A stretch of DNA of 64,000 bases from Methanobrevibacter sp. (GTDB lineage Archaea > Methanobacteriota > Methanobacteria > Methanobacteriales > Methanobacteriaceae): the NCBI GenBank assembly GCA_017652345.1, contig JAGCBE010000255.1:53477-117476 (forward strand), read 5' to 3'. The notes under the pieces were generated by a model that was not told where the DNA came from, made no database searches, and saw only the letters and a list, made by a program, of their open reading frames with translations. Positions within the stretch are counted from its first letter, which is position 1. Each line of letters opens with the position of its first letter. Positions 8,935 through 18,794 of the stretch are shown here, in pieces. The translations under genes and the position numbers were made by a program.

Positions 8935-10154
8935 TAAAAACGATATTTTGTATTAGTTATCAGTTCTCTCTGTCTTGTTTGAATTGATTCTCCAGCTAGA
9001 ACTTTATCTAATTGGTTTTCATCAATAGTAATATATTTTGATGTAGCAGAATTCATAGCTCAATTATATTCCTGAGTATTTCTTAACACTACAGTAAATA
9101 ATTCAGCTTCCTTTCCTTCTTCGAATCTGCAAATTCTGCCTTTTCTTTGTTGTTTTGTAATTTTAGAAGAATCAACAGATAAAATTATTCCAACAGATAA
9201 TCCTGGAACATCTACTCCTTGATTCACTGCTTTAGAAGAGTGAAGAACTCCGGAAGTAGCATTATTGAATGCTTCTAATGTTTCTTTGTTTTGTTTTTCT
9301 GATTTTTTAGAATGAAGAACGTATCCGCTACCAAAAGATTCTGCTTGTTTTATGGTAGACGAGAAAGTTATACATTTTTTGTCCTTTCGGGCTTCAAGTA
9401 TTTTCTTTGCTATTTCAAATTTCTTGGGGTGATTTTGAATAAATTCCTTTCTGGCACGCATGGCACGATTCCATTTCTGAGCCATTCCCATAACTGTATG
9501 ATAATCTACTCCAAGATCTTTTGCATACTTACGACATTTCACAACGTCAGTAGAACAATCCATAGCAACGTTAAATTTATAATCAAAATAAGCAAAACAT
9601 TGATTAAATGTATTACTTAATTTCATATAATCTGTTAGATCGACATCAACCAAAACTAAATATTCTTTTACTGGTGCAACTCAATGATTTTCAATAGCTA
9701 CATCCAGTGGTACTTCATCACAAACTGGTGCGTATTTCTTGATAATTACTTCTTTTCCATCAAGCCTCTCTAATGTACCTGTAAGACATAGTATGTTTTT
9801 GTAATCAACACACTCAAAAGTTTGTTTAAATGTTTCACTAGCAAATAAATGGACTTCGTCTAATATTAGTAAATCACAAGTCCAATTTAATTTAATAACT
9901 GAGTTTACGATTTCAACTCTCGTATTATCGATTAACCCGCGTTCTTCAAGTTGGTCTATTCATTGGTCTTTAAGAAATTGAGTAGGAACAACAACTAATA
10001 CTGATGCATTTTCATTACGTTTTACAAAGGCGTCAGTGAGGTTTAATCCTATCCTCGTCTTTCCAAAACCGGTGCATCCAACAATCGTGCCATGACCATT
10101 ATATTTTAATCATTTTTTAAGACATTCTTTTTGTCTTTCATCACGTGTTATCAT
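8934..10154 (-). CDS. SF2 DNA helicase (UvsW/DEAD-like), five in-frame TGA
   Basis: 406 aa. Helicase motifs in order: motif I GCTGFGKT near residue 28, motif Ia VVVPTQFLKDQW (its W is TGA), motif II LLILDEVH near residue 96, motif III LTGT, and motif VI QQRKGRICR near residue 330. This is the layout of phage SF2 branch-migration helicases such as T4 UvsW. Likely role: processing recombination and replication intermediates. ATG 10152-10154 overlaps the TGA-TAA end of the polymerase gene. Confidence 0.8.
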
Positions 10155-12031
10155 AATGTTAGTTGTTTTTTATCAAGTTTCTCAATAATTTTATATGCTT
10201 CTGTTAGATAATAAGAATAATTTATACCTCTTTCTTCAATCGGTTTATCATCAAACTTATTATAGATAGTAACTGCAGAATCTGCGCACAACGCAATCTT
10301 ACTACCAAACGGTTTACCTTGTTCATTAAGTTTTTGCTTATAAATAGGTTTACCGTACATTGACATATAATATCTATTTATATGTGGTACTCTTTCTCCA
10401 CCATAAAATACATCAAATTTCTTATCAACCTTCTGAAATGTACAGAATTTTTTAATATCAGTGCATTCTTTTATAGTTTGTTCTGGGGGTATTCCTTCAA
10501 CAAAATATTTATTTATTGCTTCAGGAATTATTAATGGAGCTAAACCCTTTCCAAGTTGAGGTTCATCGATAAACAAACCTTTTTTCTTGATAAGAGCTTT
10601 ATTGTGTGATTCACTCCATCCTTCTTTTACACCGACATAATCATTAATTGCATACTGATAAAATCTTTCGAATCTATCTGCAGCTAAAGTCAATCCTGTA
10701 ATTTTACATCACTCATCACACCAAGCATGCGCTTTATCTACGATTGACTTTTTCATCAAAACAAATACTCCATCAGTATTACTTTGGATTATTCTGCAAC
10801 CTATTGCATCCAATCCTTCCGCAAGCATCAGTAGCATTAATTGACCATTAATTCTAATAGTCAATGCCATTTTAGGATCATAACATCATGAAAATTCTGA
10901 TTGTAAATTTCCAGAAAGTCCATTCACAGATAATTTCAAAGTCTCATTTTTAAGCTTGTTACCATTTCGTTTGGCCTCAAGTCGCTCACTTAAAATATCA
11001 GAATAAACTTTTGTAAAAATTGGACCAAGATGAGCTGGATATAATTTTTGACTTACAATTATAGAAGGATACATTGAATCAACATCAACGTCTTCCAATA
11101 TTTCATCTTCTTCTGGTTCAAATTTTTCTGGATCGTTTACACTATGAACACCGCCTAAAGCAAATGTGTGTTCAACGCCACCTAACATAAAATGCCTTTC
11201 AAACGTCTTGTCGTCTGGGCTAATACATAATTCTTTGAGCTCTGACAACAAATTTTGTAAGACCGGAGTTTTAAAAGATATAAATGGAAATATAATATCT
11301 TTAAAACACACACTCTCGCAAGGACTTCGTAAATCTTTTATTTGGAATCATTGTTGGCCAGATTCTTGAAGATACCTAACTTTAATAATTTCCATACCTA
11401 GATTTACACCATCCTTATTTAATGCAGAAATATGGTACTCATCTTCAATTGCTAATCGAAGATCTATATCTTTTGCACACCGATTCAACAGTTCTTCCGT
11501 ACTATCTACATCATTTAGATTATAAGACAATACGTCGGGAATGTTTTCTTTCGGTAATGGACGTTCGAAATCTCCATAATATTCTTCTACGTTTTTATAC
11601 TCCATGGTCACTTGCAACGCTTTTAATCCAACTCTTAACTTTTGAGATCATTTCATTGTAAGCAAATCCAAATTTGGAAATATATCAGCGTATTTATAAG
11701 TGGATCAGGACGCAGATGTTTCAGAATTAATTATCTTATCAGAGAATGCTTTTATCTCAGCAGTGATTTCTCAGACTGGTTTTAATATCAATCTTTTATA
11801 ATTGATTATCAAATAAGATATAATCGGGGAATCATAGTGAACAGAATTAAATCCAACCCAATAAATTCCCTTATGCAAAAACAACTTAACAATTTCTGGT
11901 AAATCGTTTCTTATATCAGATATTTGATATGATTTATGATTTTTAGTTTCAGAATTTTTAACAGTTACACTGAAGAAATTAGGAAAAACCTCTACATCAT
12001 AGATAAAACAGACTTTATTCCTTAGTATCAT
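10148..12031 (-). CDS. DNA polymerase, family B type with 3'-5' exonuclease, seven in-frame TGA
   Basis: 627 aa assembled across several TGA codons. Exonuclease motifs: Exo I YDVEVFPNFF (residues 10-20), Exo II GFNSVHYDSPI, Exo III YNLNDVDSTEEL. Polymerase motifs: A DVDSMYPSIIV (about residue 314), B KLSVNGLSGNL (about 367), C SNTDGV (about 418). The motif A to B distance is short and no protein-priming insertions are evident. The last sense codon is a TGA immediately before TAA. It replicates the phage genome with the primase, helicase and SSB-like proteins nearby. Confidence 0.85.
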
Positions 12032-12866
12032 TATACTTGTTTACAAGATTTCAACCCTTGTAAGCAGCCACACTTTCAATTTGGTCCTTTAAAGTGTTCC
12101 ATTTCTTAATGTGGTACTCTAGGTCATTATCAAGTAAAAGAAGGATTTTATCACGAAGTAAAGCTAAAGTTCCAGATGATACTGAAGATACTCTAGTACG
12201 TTGTTCAAGATTTAAAAGAGCTTTGAGCTCAGCATAACTTAAACCTGTTGGAACAACTCTAAAATAACCTCCATCTATGAATAGGCGCTCTTTCATCACT
12301 TGAATTCAAGGACGAAGTTTTCCATTTTCGTCATATTCAGTTAGATCCTTCTTTTCATCTTCAGTTAGTCAAATGCCAAGAGACATTATGAATTCATCCG
12401 AAATAAGTTTTCTATTAATAGGTTCACAAGCATCCAAACAAGCTAATAGCAAATCTCCGATAGTTAATGTTTCAAATTCTTTTGGAAGATTTGAAAACAT
12501 TAAAGTAATGCTATCGTCATTTGTAACTCCATTAGCCTCTTTGAATCTGTTAATAAAATCGAGAATGTCCTTATTTGTTTTAAAGATATCGATTGTTAAA
12601 TCGTGCTGTATATATCTGTGCAATAATTCAGCATTACAACTCCTATGAATTTTCTGAATATTTTTGCGCACTTCTAGTTTTCCAAACTTATAGTTTGTTT
12701 TTCTATACAGCATGTCCAAAGTATGATTATATGCCTTTTGAAGATCTTCTTCGGACATATCTAACAACTTAACGGACTCTCCGTTTTTATTAATTCAAGC
12801 TCAGTTATTAATATTATTATTTCTTTTCTCTATAGCTTGACTAAGTTTATCTGCTAAATCACTCAT
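12015..12866 (-). CDS. Unknown protein, 283 aa, five in-frame TGA
   Basis: Joins three standard-code fragments. Mostly helical, no transmembrane segment, no motif I recognise. TGAs give NNWAWINKNG, GIWLTED, RPWIQV and YKGWNLV. It overlaps the polymerase start by 17 bases, so it is probably cotranslated with it; a polymerase accessory role is possible but unsupported. Confidence 0.65.
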
Positions 12867-12869
12867 AAT

Positions 12870-13184
12870 CTAAAATTGATATTTATTATTTACTATTTCT
12901 TCGTTTTTATCTTTAATGAAATTCAGGAAATAACATTGATTATATTTATATGTTTCTTTGTTTCCTGTATTTCTCTCATAATATTCTTCCCCTGCATCTA
13001 CATATTCCAACTCCGCAAAACCATTATCACCAATGTCTGGGGCAGTTCCGTTTCAATTTGGAGGTCTAGTTGCACTAATATATCTTAGTAAACTATTATC
13101 GACCTCATCTAGATTTTGAAATACATATACAGTGTAAAAGTCATCTTGTTGTGCGACTAATTTACAATGTACCGTTGTCTTCAT
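12870..13184 (-). CDS. Unknown protein, 104 aa, one in-frame TGA
   Basis: Frame from ATG 13182-13184 to TAG at 12870-12872, with TGA in RPPNWNGT. Mixed alpha/beta composition, many Asn and Tyr residues toward the C terminus. It overlaps the 3' end of the 13162-13572 gene by 23 bases. No family recognised. Confidence 0.65.
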
Positions 13185-13572
13185 CTAGTATGCAGAAGTA
13201 ATGTTCAAAACTATAAATCAATCTACTTAAATAACTGAAAACTTCTGCATTATTTTGTTTTAATGCGTTATTTCCAACTTCTTTAAGCATATTGTAATAT
13301 TTTTCTTCTAGCTTTACAAGATCGTTGATTGTTTCTGCAGGTTTGTATTCAACAGTCATACTTGGCTGTTTATGTTCTGGGTCTAAACTTATTGCAAGTT
13401 TAGTTAACAATCTATTGCCAGCAATAAGTCCACCCATGACATTAGTTGTAAAGTCTTTCTTAAATGTTTTTACAGCATAGGTAAACTGTTTGTTAACAAT
13501 TAGAAGATCCATAACGCTACTGAAAAATGGATTTTTTGGAGAAGTTTCTTCTTCCGATTGTTTAAATTTCAT
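13162..13572 (-). CDS. Unknown protein, 136 aa, preceded by a strong Shine-Dalgarno site
   Basis: Helical protein starting MKFKQSEEETSPKNPFF; no domain recognised. Unlike nearly all other genes here, it has a consensus Shine-Dalgarno sequence 5 bases before the ATG (see 13578-13585), so its translation start is secure. No Trp codon is seen. Confidence 0.75.
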   Translation of the reverse strand: MKFKQSEEETSPKNPFFSSVMDLLIVNKQFTYAVKTFKKDFTTNVMGGLIAGNRLLTKLAISLDPEHKQPSMTVEYKPAETINDLVKLEEKYYNMLKEVGNNALKQNNAEVFSYLSRLIYSFEHYFCILDEDNGTL

Positions 13573-13577
13573 ATTTT

Positions 13578-13585
13578 CCTCCTTT
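13578..13585 (-). promoter_or_regulatory. Strong Shine-Dalgarno site AAAGGAGG
   Basis: Minus strand AAAGGAGG, 5 bases upstream of the ATG at 13570-13572. Bacteroidetes genes and most genes in this window lack such sites and have A/T-rich leaders instead, so this full match stands out. Confidence 0.75.
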
Positions 13586-13950
13586 TAAAGCTCACACAAA
13601 TCAATACTATATAAAGTTTTGTGGAAATTAGTGTTAAACTGCTCTTCAAATAAATCCATTAAAAGTGTTGATACTTCGAATTCATGATCCCTAATGAACA
13701 CTTTAACAGTAAATGTAGCAGTTGTAGTTAACCATCTTACTATATCTTCGTCTCTAAATTGAATGGTATTTGGTTCCAACCAAGTATGAACTTCAGATAA
13801 TCCAAAATGTAATTCTCCTGTATTATTTTTATCCAAGAGTGTAAGTAATTTCTCCATCTTTGGATCTAACATTAAATCCAGTGGATCGTCGTGTTTCAGA
13901 TTCGGGTACCAATGATTCCCTACTTTCTTTACTTTTATTAATATGTTCAT
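13585..13950 (-). CDS. Unknown protein, 121 aa
   Basis: Starts MNILIKVKKVGNHWYPN; beta-rich then helical; no family recognised. Its first 122 bases overlap the C-terminal coding part of RNase HI in another frame, and its stop lies right at the Shine-Dalgarno region of the next gene. It uses TGG for Trp. Confidence 0.7.
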   Translation of the reverse strand: MNILIKVKKVGNHWYPNLKHDDPLDLMLDPKMEKLLTLLDKNNTGELHFGLSEVHTWLEPNTIQFRDEDIVRWLTTTATFTVKVFIRDHEFEVSTLLMDLFEEQFNTNFHKTLYSIDLCEL

Positions 13951-14386
13951 CTTCTGGTAAATTCAAACATTGTGCTGCAAAGACACAAAGTTCATCCACT
14001 TCATTGTTCATTTGATTATCGGAATGACCTTTTGTTCATTCCATAGTAACCTTATGAAAGTCAAGATAATCAAGAATTTCAAATCAGATGTCTAAATTTG
14101 ATTTCGAATAATCTTTATCATTAAATCATTTATTGACTCAACCTTGATTAATTGTATTAACAACATACATTGAATCAGAAACAATTGTTATGTCTGTTGG
14201 TTCTTTAAAATATTTTAAAGTTTCCAAAACAGCTCTTGCCTCCATTCTATTATTTGTTGTATTTTTAAATCCTTGATATAGTCTTGTAACTAAATTGTTA
14301 TTTTCATCATAAATGATAGAAGCATATCCTCCACATTGAATACTTGATTGATACGAACCATCTGTATAGGCTTTATACTTTTTCAT
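13829..14386 (-). CDS. rnhA: Ribonuclease HI with C-terminal extension, four in-frame TGA
   Basis: 185 aa. Catalytic residues of RNase HI are all present: YTDGSY (Asp 1), NNRMEARA (Glu), VSDSMYV (Asp 2) and GHSDNQMNNEVDEL (His and last Asp). It removes RNA primers and R-loops. TGAs give NQGWVNKWFND, LDIWFE and MEWTKGH; the Trp in MEWTKGHSDN is the normally conserved Trp of the family, strong evidence for UGA=Trp. About 55 residues beyond the domain extend into overlap with the next gene. Start chosen at MKKYKAYTDGS. Confidence 0.88.
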
Positions 14387-14603
14387 TTTCTGATGAGTTT
14401 TCTTCGGATGTATTATTTGTAATTGGTTCTGTAGACACATCCGAAGAATCTTCTTTTTGAAAGTCTACATAATGTCCCAAGTCTCGCAGAATTGGTTGTC
14501 CGAAGAAATAAACATCGTGTTTCTTTTTTAATTCTTCCAATTCTGCGAGAAACTCATCTGGATATTCTACTTCAAAATAACCATTAAAAGTTAGCTGGTA
14601 CAT
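14373..14603 (-). CDS. Small unknown protein, 76 aa
   Basis: Starts MYQLTFNGYFEVEYPDEF; first 50 residues mixed alpha/beta, last 25 acidic and Ser/Asn-rich, probably disordered. Overlaps the RNase HI start by 14 bases and the following gene start by 20. No family recognised. Confidence 0.65.
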   Translation of the reverse strand: MYQLTFNGYFEVEYPDEFLAELEELKKKHDVYFFGQPILRDLGHYVDFQKEDSSDVSTEPITNNTSEENSSENEKV

Positions 14604-14964
14604 ACTTGGAAAGATACGTATTGATTATAGCATCTGCATGCTTCTTCGATGTTTCTCTAACCTTTCCTCTACGAATTCCAACTATAGTTGCTTTTGGAGC
14701 TTCGAGTGCTCTTGATACAGCAAGATCACGGCCAAATTGTTTGACGAAAGTGTCTTCAGGAGAACAAACAGCTACTCCAAAACGCATAGTATTTGCTATA
14801 GGATCGTAGACACTAGCTACTGTTACCCTAGGGAGTTTCTTAATAACTGCGCTCTTCTTGTCAGTCACATACATAATATTACCACTCCTATCCAATACTA
14901 CTGGAAGATTGCAAATTGCTAACGGTTCGGAATAGTAAAACTTAATATTCTTATCTTCTCTCAT
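14584..14964 (-). CDS. Unknown protein, 126 aa
   Basis: Starts MREDKNIKFYYSEPLA. Well-composed alpha/beta protein with no motif I can name. It lies three bases from the 14968-15234 gene and so probably belongs to the GroEL operon side of the replication cluster. Confidence 0.75.
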   Translation of the reverse strand: MREDKNIKFYYSEPLAICNLPVVLDRSGNIMYVTDKKSAVIKKLPRVTVASVYDPIANTMRFGVAVCSPEDTFVKQFGRDLAVSRALEAPKATIVGIRRGKVRETSKKHADAIINTYLSKYVPANF

Positions 14965-14967
14965 AAC

Positions 14968-15234
14968 TTATTGTTTTTTAATTAGTTCAAATAAACCTTG
15001 TGCAGTAATACTCTTGATGACATATCCATCTATTTCAGAACCAACTGCCATGAAGGGACCTCCTTCTGGATCTAATGCATGAACATAAGTACCTATTTTA
15101 TATTCTCCATCCAATCCAATTAATCGATAGGTTCCGGTACTTTTTGGATCAAATTCAATTTCCCAAAGAGTATCGCCGACTTTTTTTAATTTGTGGCATA
15201 AGCCGTACCTTGCTGGTAATTTAATTTCTTCCAT
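14968..15234 (-). CDS. Unknown small beta-rich protein, 88 aa, next to GroEL
   Basis: Sits at the position where a GroES co-chaperonin gene would be expected and is of similar size, but I do not see the GroES start pattern or mobile loop. The composition (TGTYRLIGLDGEYKIGTYVH, then DPEGGPFMAVGSEIDGYVI) suggests a small beta-barrel. A divergent co-chaperonin is possible but unproven. TAA overlaps the GroEL TAA/ATG junction region (TAATG spacing). Confidence 0.6.
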   Translation of the reverse strand: MEEIKLPARYGLCHKLKKVGDTLWEIEFDPKSTGTYRLIGLDGEYKIGTYVHALDPEGGPFMAVGSEIDGYVIKSITAQGLFELIKKQ

Positions 15235-16796
15235 TAAAATTGAATATCTTCATTTACAACTAGACAACTGGAAGATAAATAAAGATTTAATACAGAAATT
15301 GCATTTTCTAATGCAAGTCTATCTGATTTTGCTGGATTTATAATTCCCGACTCTATCATATTTGCTGGACGCATTAAATTTGCATCAAATCCAACTCCTT
15401 CATCAAAGTCTTCTGGATTTATACCACAATTACGCATTATCTGATCCTTTACAGAATATAATGCTAAAACGATAGGGAAATATATCTCATCCAACCCAAT
15501 ACTTCGAAGAGCATCAACTGCATTAATGAAGGACATTCCTCCACCTGCAACATAACCCTCTTCAATTGCTGCTTTAGTAGCACATACTGCATCTTCAATA
15601 CGATCTTTCTTCTCTTTCATTTCTAATTCAGTTGTACCACCAACATAAATTGAACAAATTCCACCTGTTAATTTTGCAATTCTTTTAGAATAAAAATCTT
15701 TTAAGAAATCTCTATCAACAGTATCAGACATATTATCTAATGAATGTTTTATTTGTTCAACTCTAGCAATAATTAGTTCTTTAGAACCTTTACCATCAAC
15801 AATTGTTGTTGTTTCTTTATTAACGATAATTTTTCCGCATTCACCTAACATATCTTCGGTAACCTTTGGAAGTTCTATACTAGATTCATAACTAATAACT
15901 TTAGCTCCAGTTAAAATAGCTAAGTCTTCTAATATATCTGTTCTATAGGTACCATATGAAGGTGCTTTAACTGCACAAACATTTACAATATTACGTAATT
16001 TATTAATTTTCAAATTTTGAATTACTTCATCATCATAATCTTGTGCAATTAAGAGAATTGGTTTAGACTTACGTACTGCTATTTCAAGAATTGGAACAAT
16101 GTCTCGCATAATTTGAATCTTTTGATCTGTTATTAAAACAAGACAATTTTCCAATACACAATTTCCCTTTATAGGATCTGTTGCAAAATAAGGAGATTCA
16201 TAACCTCTATCAAATTGCATTCCAGTAATAACATCTACATAAGTTCGAATACTTGGAGATTCTTCAACAGTGATTACTCCATCTCTCCCAATTTTTTGAA
16301 AAGCTTGTGATATGAGTTTGCCGATTTCTCCATCATTGTTTGATGATATCGTAGCGATCTTTTCAATATCTCCGTCCTCAATAGCAATAGCTTGATTTTT
16401 AATATTCTCAACAACATTTTCTAAAGTATCTTTAATGTCGTTTTTAATTTGAATTGGATTATATCCAGAATCGATTAATTTTTGTGCAGCCTTTATCATA
16501 TTAAAAGCAAGTACAACAGTTGTAGTAGTAGCATCACCTGCTAATTCTACAGTTTTTATACTAGCTTCTTTTAATAATTGTACACCCAAATTTTCAAATT
16601 TATTTTTCAATTGGATGTTTTTTGCTACAGTTACACCATCCTTTGTTATTAATGGCTTTTCGTCAAGATAATCATCTATAACTACACATTGTCCTTTTGG
16701 ACCAAGAGTAGAACCTACTGCTGTTGCTAAAACTTCCATGCCTTTCAACATAGAAGCTCTAGCGTCTTTATTAAATTGTAACTCTTTATTTTGCAT
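15234..16796 (-). CDS. groEL: GroEL-like 60 kDa chaperonin
   Basis: 520 aa, slightly short of the usual 540-548 and lacking the GGM-repeat tail. Family motifs: VGSTLGPKGQ, ITKDGVTVAKNI, GDATTTTVVLA (usually GDGTTTATVLA; the catalytic Asp is kept, the next Gly is Ala), and AAIEEGYVAGGGMS near residue 405. It folds proteins in an ATP-driven cage, probably phage structural proteins. No GroES gene is evident beside it, so it may use the host co-chaperonin. It has no Trp, as is common for GroEL. Confidence 0.93.
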   Translation of the reverse strand: MQNKELQFNKDARASMLKGMEVLATAVGSTLGPKGQCVVIDDYLDEKPLITKDGVTVAKNIQLKNKFENLGVQLLKEASIKTVELAGDATTTTVVLAFNMIKAAQKLIDSGYNPIQIKNDIKDTLENVVENIKNQAIAIEDGDIEKIATISSNNDGEIGKLISQAFQKIGRDGVITVEESPSIRTYVDVITGMQFDRGYESPYFATDPIKGNCVLENCLVLITDQKIQIMRDIVPILEIAVRKSKPILLIAQDYDDEVIQNLKINKLRNIVNVCAVKAPSYGTYRTDILEDLAILTGAKVISYESSIELPKVTEDMLGECGKIIVNKETTTIVDGKGSKELIIARVEQIKHSLDNMSDTVDRDFLKDFYSKRIAKLTGGICSIYVGGTTELEMKEKKDRIEDAVCATKAAIEEGYVAGGGMSFINAVDALRSIGLDEIYFPIVLALYSVKDQIMRNCGINPEDFDEGVGFDANLMRPANMIESGIINPAKSDRLALENAISVLNLYLSSSCLVVNEDIQF

Positions 16797-17890
16797 TAAA
16801 ATCCAATTTTACACACTTCATGATTTTCAGTATAATCAGGTGTGTCTGGATTATATACTTCAGCTAAGGTCATTGGTTTAATTTCTTTATGCCCAAGATC
16901 ATATTTTTCATTAAGAGCTCTAACTTTTTCTTCGCAAAGCTCTTTAAATTCGTATTTGGCAATACAACGACCTTTTCTTAGTAACGCTGGATCAATTTTA
17001 TTAATTGGAGCATTAAACGTGCATATAAATTTAATATTACATACATCACTTAATAATCCATCAGACATATTTAATATTGTATTAATTGCACTATTAAATA
17101 CATTTTCACTTCTATCCTCTAATAATTGTTCGCAATCTTCAAGAATGAAAACAGAATCAGTATGATCAGTAATAAAACTAATCAAATCAGGATCTCCGAG
17201 TCTAGAAGCAATGCTATTTGGAACTACAATATATTCTTTAGGAACAGTAGAACACAAATGTCTTATATAAGATGTTTTTCCAGCACCAGGTTTACCGTAA
17301 AACAACAATAGTCCACTGGATCTATCATTTAAGAAATCAACAGTATCTTTATGAATTTGTTGAAAATCATCATTATAATTTTCTTCAATGTCAACTATCA
17401 TTGGTTTAACATCGTTTTCAGAAGTATAATAATCTCCCTGATAAACCTTTATTAAATTAATTTTACCTTTCTTTTCTTCAACCTTTTTAGCAGGAAAAGC
17501 TTTGAAAAGTTTCTGTACAAGTTCTGATAAATCTTCTATCGCACCATCCTTGTAATAAACAGTGATTCCATTCTTTTTGATCAAAAATACTTTATTATCT
17601 GCAGCAATACTAAGATAACCACCGAGTTCTATATCATAATTATAAAACTCAAATTTACCTTTCTTAACCTCAGAAGGTTCTTCTACAGACATTTCATTAT
17701 ATTTTCGAACAGCAACAACTTCTTTAAAAAAATCCTTAACAACTTCAACCTTTATTTCACCAGGTTCTATTTCCATACTTTCTGGAACACTATATTCAAA
17801 TTTGTTAGGAATTTCATTAAATATAGTTATATACCATAATTCAGAATCAAAAACACCGTTATTGCTATATGCATTCTTAGCATTTAACAT
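16796..17890 (-). CDS. AAA+ ATPase
   Basis: 364 aa. The AAA core lies in the second half: Walker A GKPGAGKTS near residue 203, Walker B FILEDCE near 248, and sensor 1 region FICTFNAP with the arginine finger-like LLRKGRC. The N-terminal 170 residues are unrecognised, beta-rich. Resembles the Bcs1/FtsH-like AAA proteins found in large phages. It is adjacent to GroEL and overlaps it by one base, suggesting a protein-remodelling role; substrate unknown. Confidence 0.8.
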   Translation of the reverse strand: MLNAKNAYSNNGVFDSELWYITIFNEIPNKFEYSVPESMEIEPGEIKVEVVKDFFKEVVAVRKYNEMSVEEPSEVKKGKFEFYNYDIELGGYLSIAADNKVFLIKKNGITVYYKDGAIEDLSELVQKLFKAFPAKKVEEKKGKINLIKVYQGDYYTSENDVKPMIVDIEENYNDDFQQIHKDTVDFLNDRSSGLLLFYGKPGAGKTSYIRHLCSTVPKEYIVVPNSIASRLGDPDLISFITDHTDSVFILEDCEQLLEDRSENVFNSAINTILNMSDGLLSDVCNIKFICTFNAPINKIDPALLRKGRCIAKYEFKELCEEKVRALNEKYDLGHKEIKPMTLAEVYNPDTPDYTENHEVCKIGF

Positions 17891-18333
17891 AATTGTTCTT
17901 TTACTTCATTTAAAATTTGAGATTGAGATGTATCATCCCAATCAGAGAATTTTCACACACCATCTCCATCTCGATACATTAACTCGTTATTATCAATGAA
18001 GAATGTTCATGGTTCACCTCATACTTCGAATACTTCGTTATTATGAGATTTTATGATGTTATATAATTCACTTTCAAAAGTAGAAATTTTAATAACTTTT
18101 GTTTTAGAATTATCAATAAGTTCAGGAGCTCACTTTAATAATGCGGCTCTTATTTGTTTTTTAGCAGGCATTCCTAATTTAAGTTGAATGTCTCCATAAT
18201 TTCATCCATTCCTACGTAAAGCAATTACTGCTTTTTCAAATGCAGTAGCTTCTGGAAACTCATCAGAAATATCGTCAATACATTTGGTAAATCCTTCAGT
18301 TAATTGTAAATATCTTTTTTCATAATCAGGCAT
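17884..18333 (-). CDS. Unknown protein with helix-turn-helix-like segment, 149 aa, five in-frame TGA
   Basis: Complete only with UGA=Trp: TGAs give RNGWNY, LKWAPE, EVWGEPWTFF and GVWKFSDW (the last W is TGG). The segment GWNYGDIQLKLGMPAKKQIR looks like a helix-turn-helix, so a DNA-binding or regulatory role is possible. It overlaps the AAA+ ATPase start by 7 bases. Confidence 0.6.
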
Positions 18334-18334
18334 A

Positions 18335-18547
18335 CTAAAACTCCTTTATTTCATGTGACGATTCATCTGGATTTTCTACTTCAGCACCAGCGTCCATTAA
18401 TCCACTGTAGTAACCTTCATATAATCCTAAAGAATACACTTTTAATGTTTCTTCATTAATATCTGCAAATTTACCAGGAAAACCTTTCTCTTTACGATAC
18501 ATTACATGAGCTACTACCCAATCTAAAATTTCTTTACTTGTTATCAT
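18335..18547 (-). CDS. Small unknown protein, 70 aa
   Basis: Start chosen at MITSKEILDWVV; a longer reading would run back into the tRNA at 18602-18672. Helical, acidic C terminus, ends TAG. It is the first gene downstream of the UGA-decoding tRNA and may share its promoter (18763-18794). Confidence 0.7.
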   Translation of the reverse strand: MITSKEILDWVVAHVMYRKEKGFPGKFADINEETLKVYSLGLYEGYYSGLMDAGAEVENPDESSHEIKEF

Positions 18548-18601
18548 ATCATATCCATTTAAGATGAAATTACCTCCAGACCGCTGGAGGTATAAAAATT
18601 G

Positions 18602-18672
18602 CACCCTCGCAAGGACTCGAACCCTGATAGAAAGTTTTGAAGACTTTTGTCCTACCATTGAACGACGAGGGT
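18602..18672 (-). tRNA. tRNA-Trp(UCA), UGA-decoding
   Basis: 71 nt cloverleaf: acceptor ACCCTCG/CGAGGGT, D stem GTTC/GGAC, anticodon stem AAAGT/ACTTT around loop CTTCAAA, T arm CAGGG-TTCGAGT-CCTTG, discriminator G73. The anticodon is UCA (plus-strand bases 18638-18640), which reads UGA. G73 is the tRNA-Trp identity base. CCA is not encoded. It has its own promoter at 18763-18794. This explains the in-frame TGA codons throughout the window. Confidence 0.92.
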
Positions 18673-18762
18673 GTATATTTACGCTATTCTAAGTCAAATA
18701 GCGTAAAGTTACTTTATTAAAGTGAGTATTTAGTCGTTATTTTTGTAGTGAGCTTTAGATAT

Positions 18763-18794
18763 CAAAGTTACAAAAATATTTGAACTAATCCAAA
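18763..18794 (-). promoter_or_regulatory. Bacteroidetes-type promoter for the UGA-decoding tRNA
   Basis: TTTG (18791-18794) and TAACTTTG (18763-18770) on the minus strand, spacer 20 bases. It lies about 90 bases upstream of the tRNA-Trp(UCA) 5' end, within and just past the 3' end of the 18785-19213 gene. A dedicated promoter means the suppressor tRNA can be made independently of the tRNA-rich region. Confidence 0.8.

Noticed and set aside
14968..15234. GroES assignment for the gene beside groEL
   Set aside because: Length fits, but the N-terminal GroES pattern and mobile loop are not visible.
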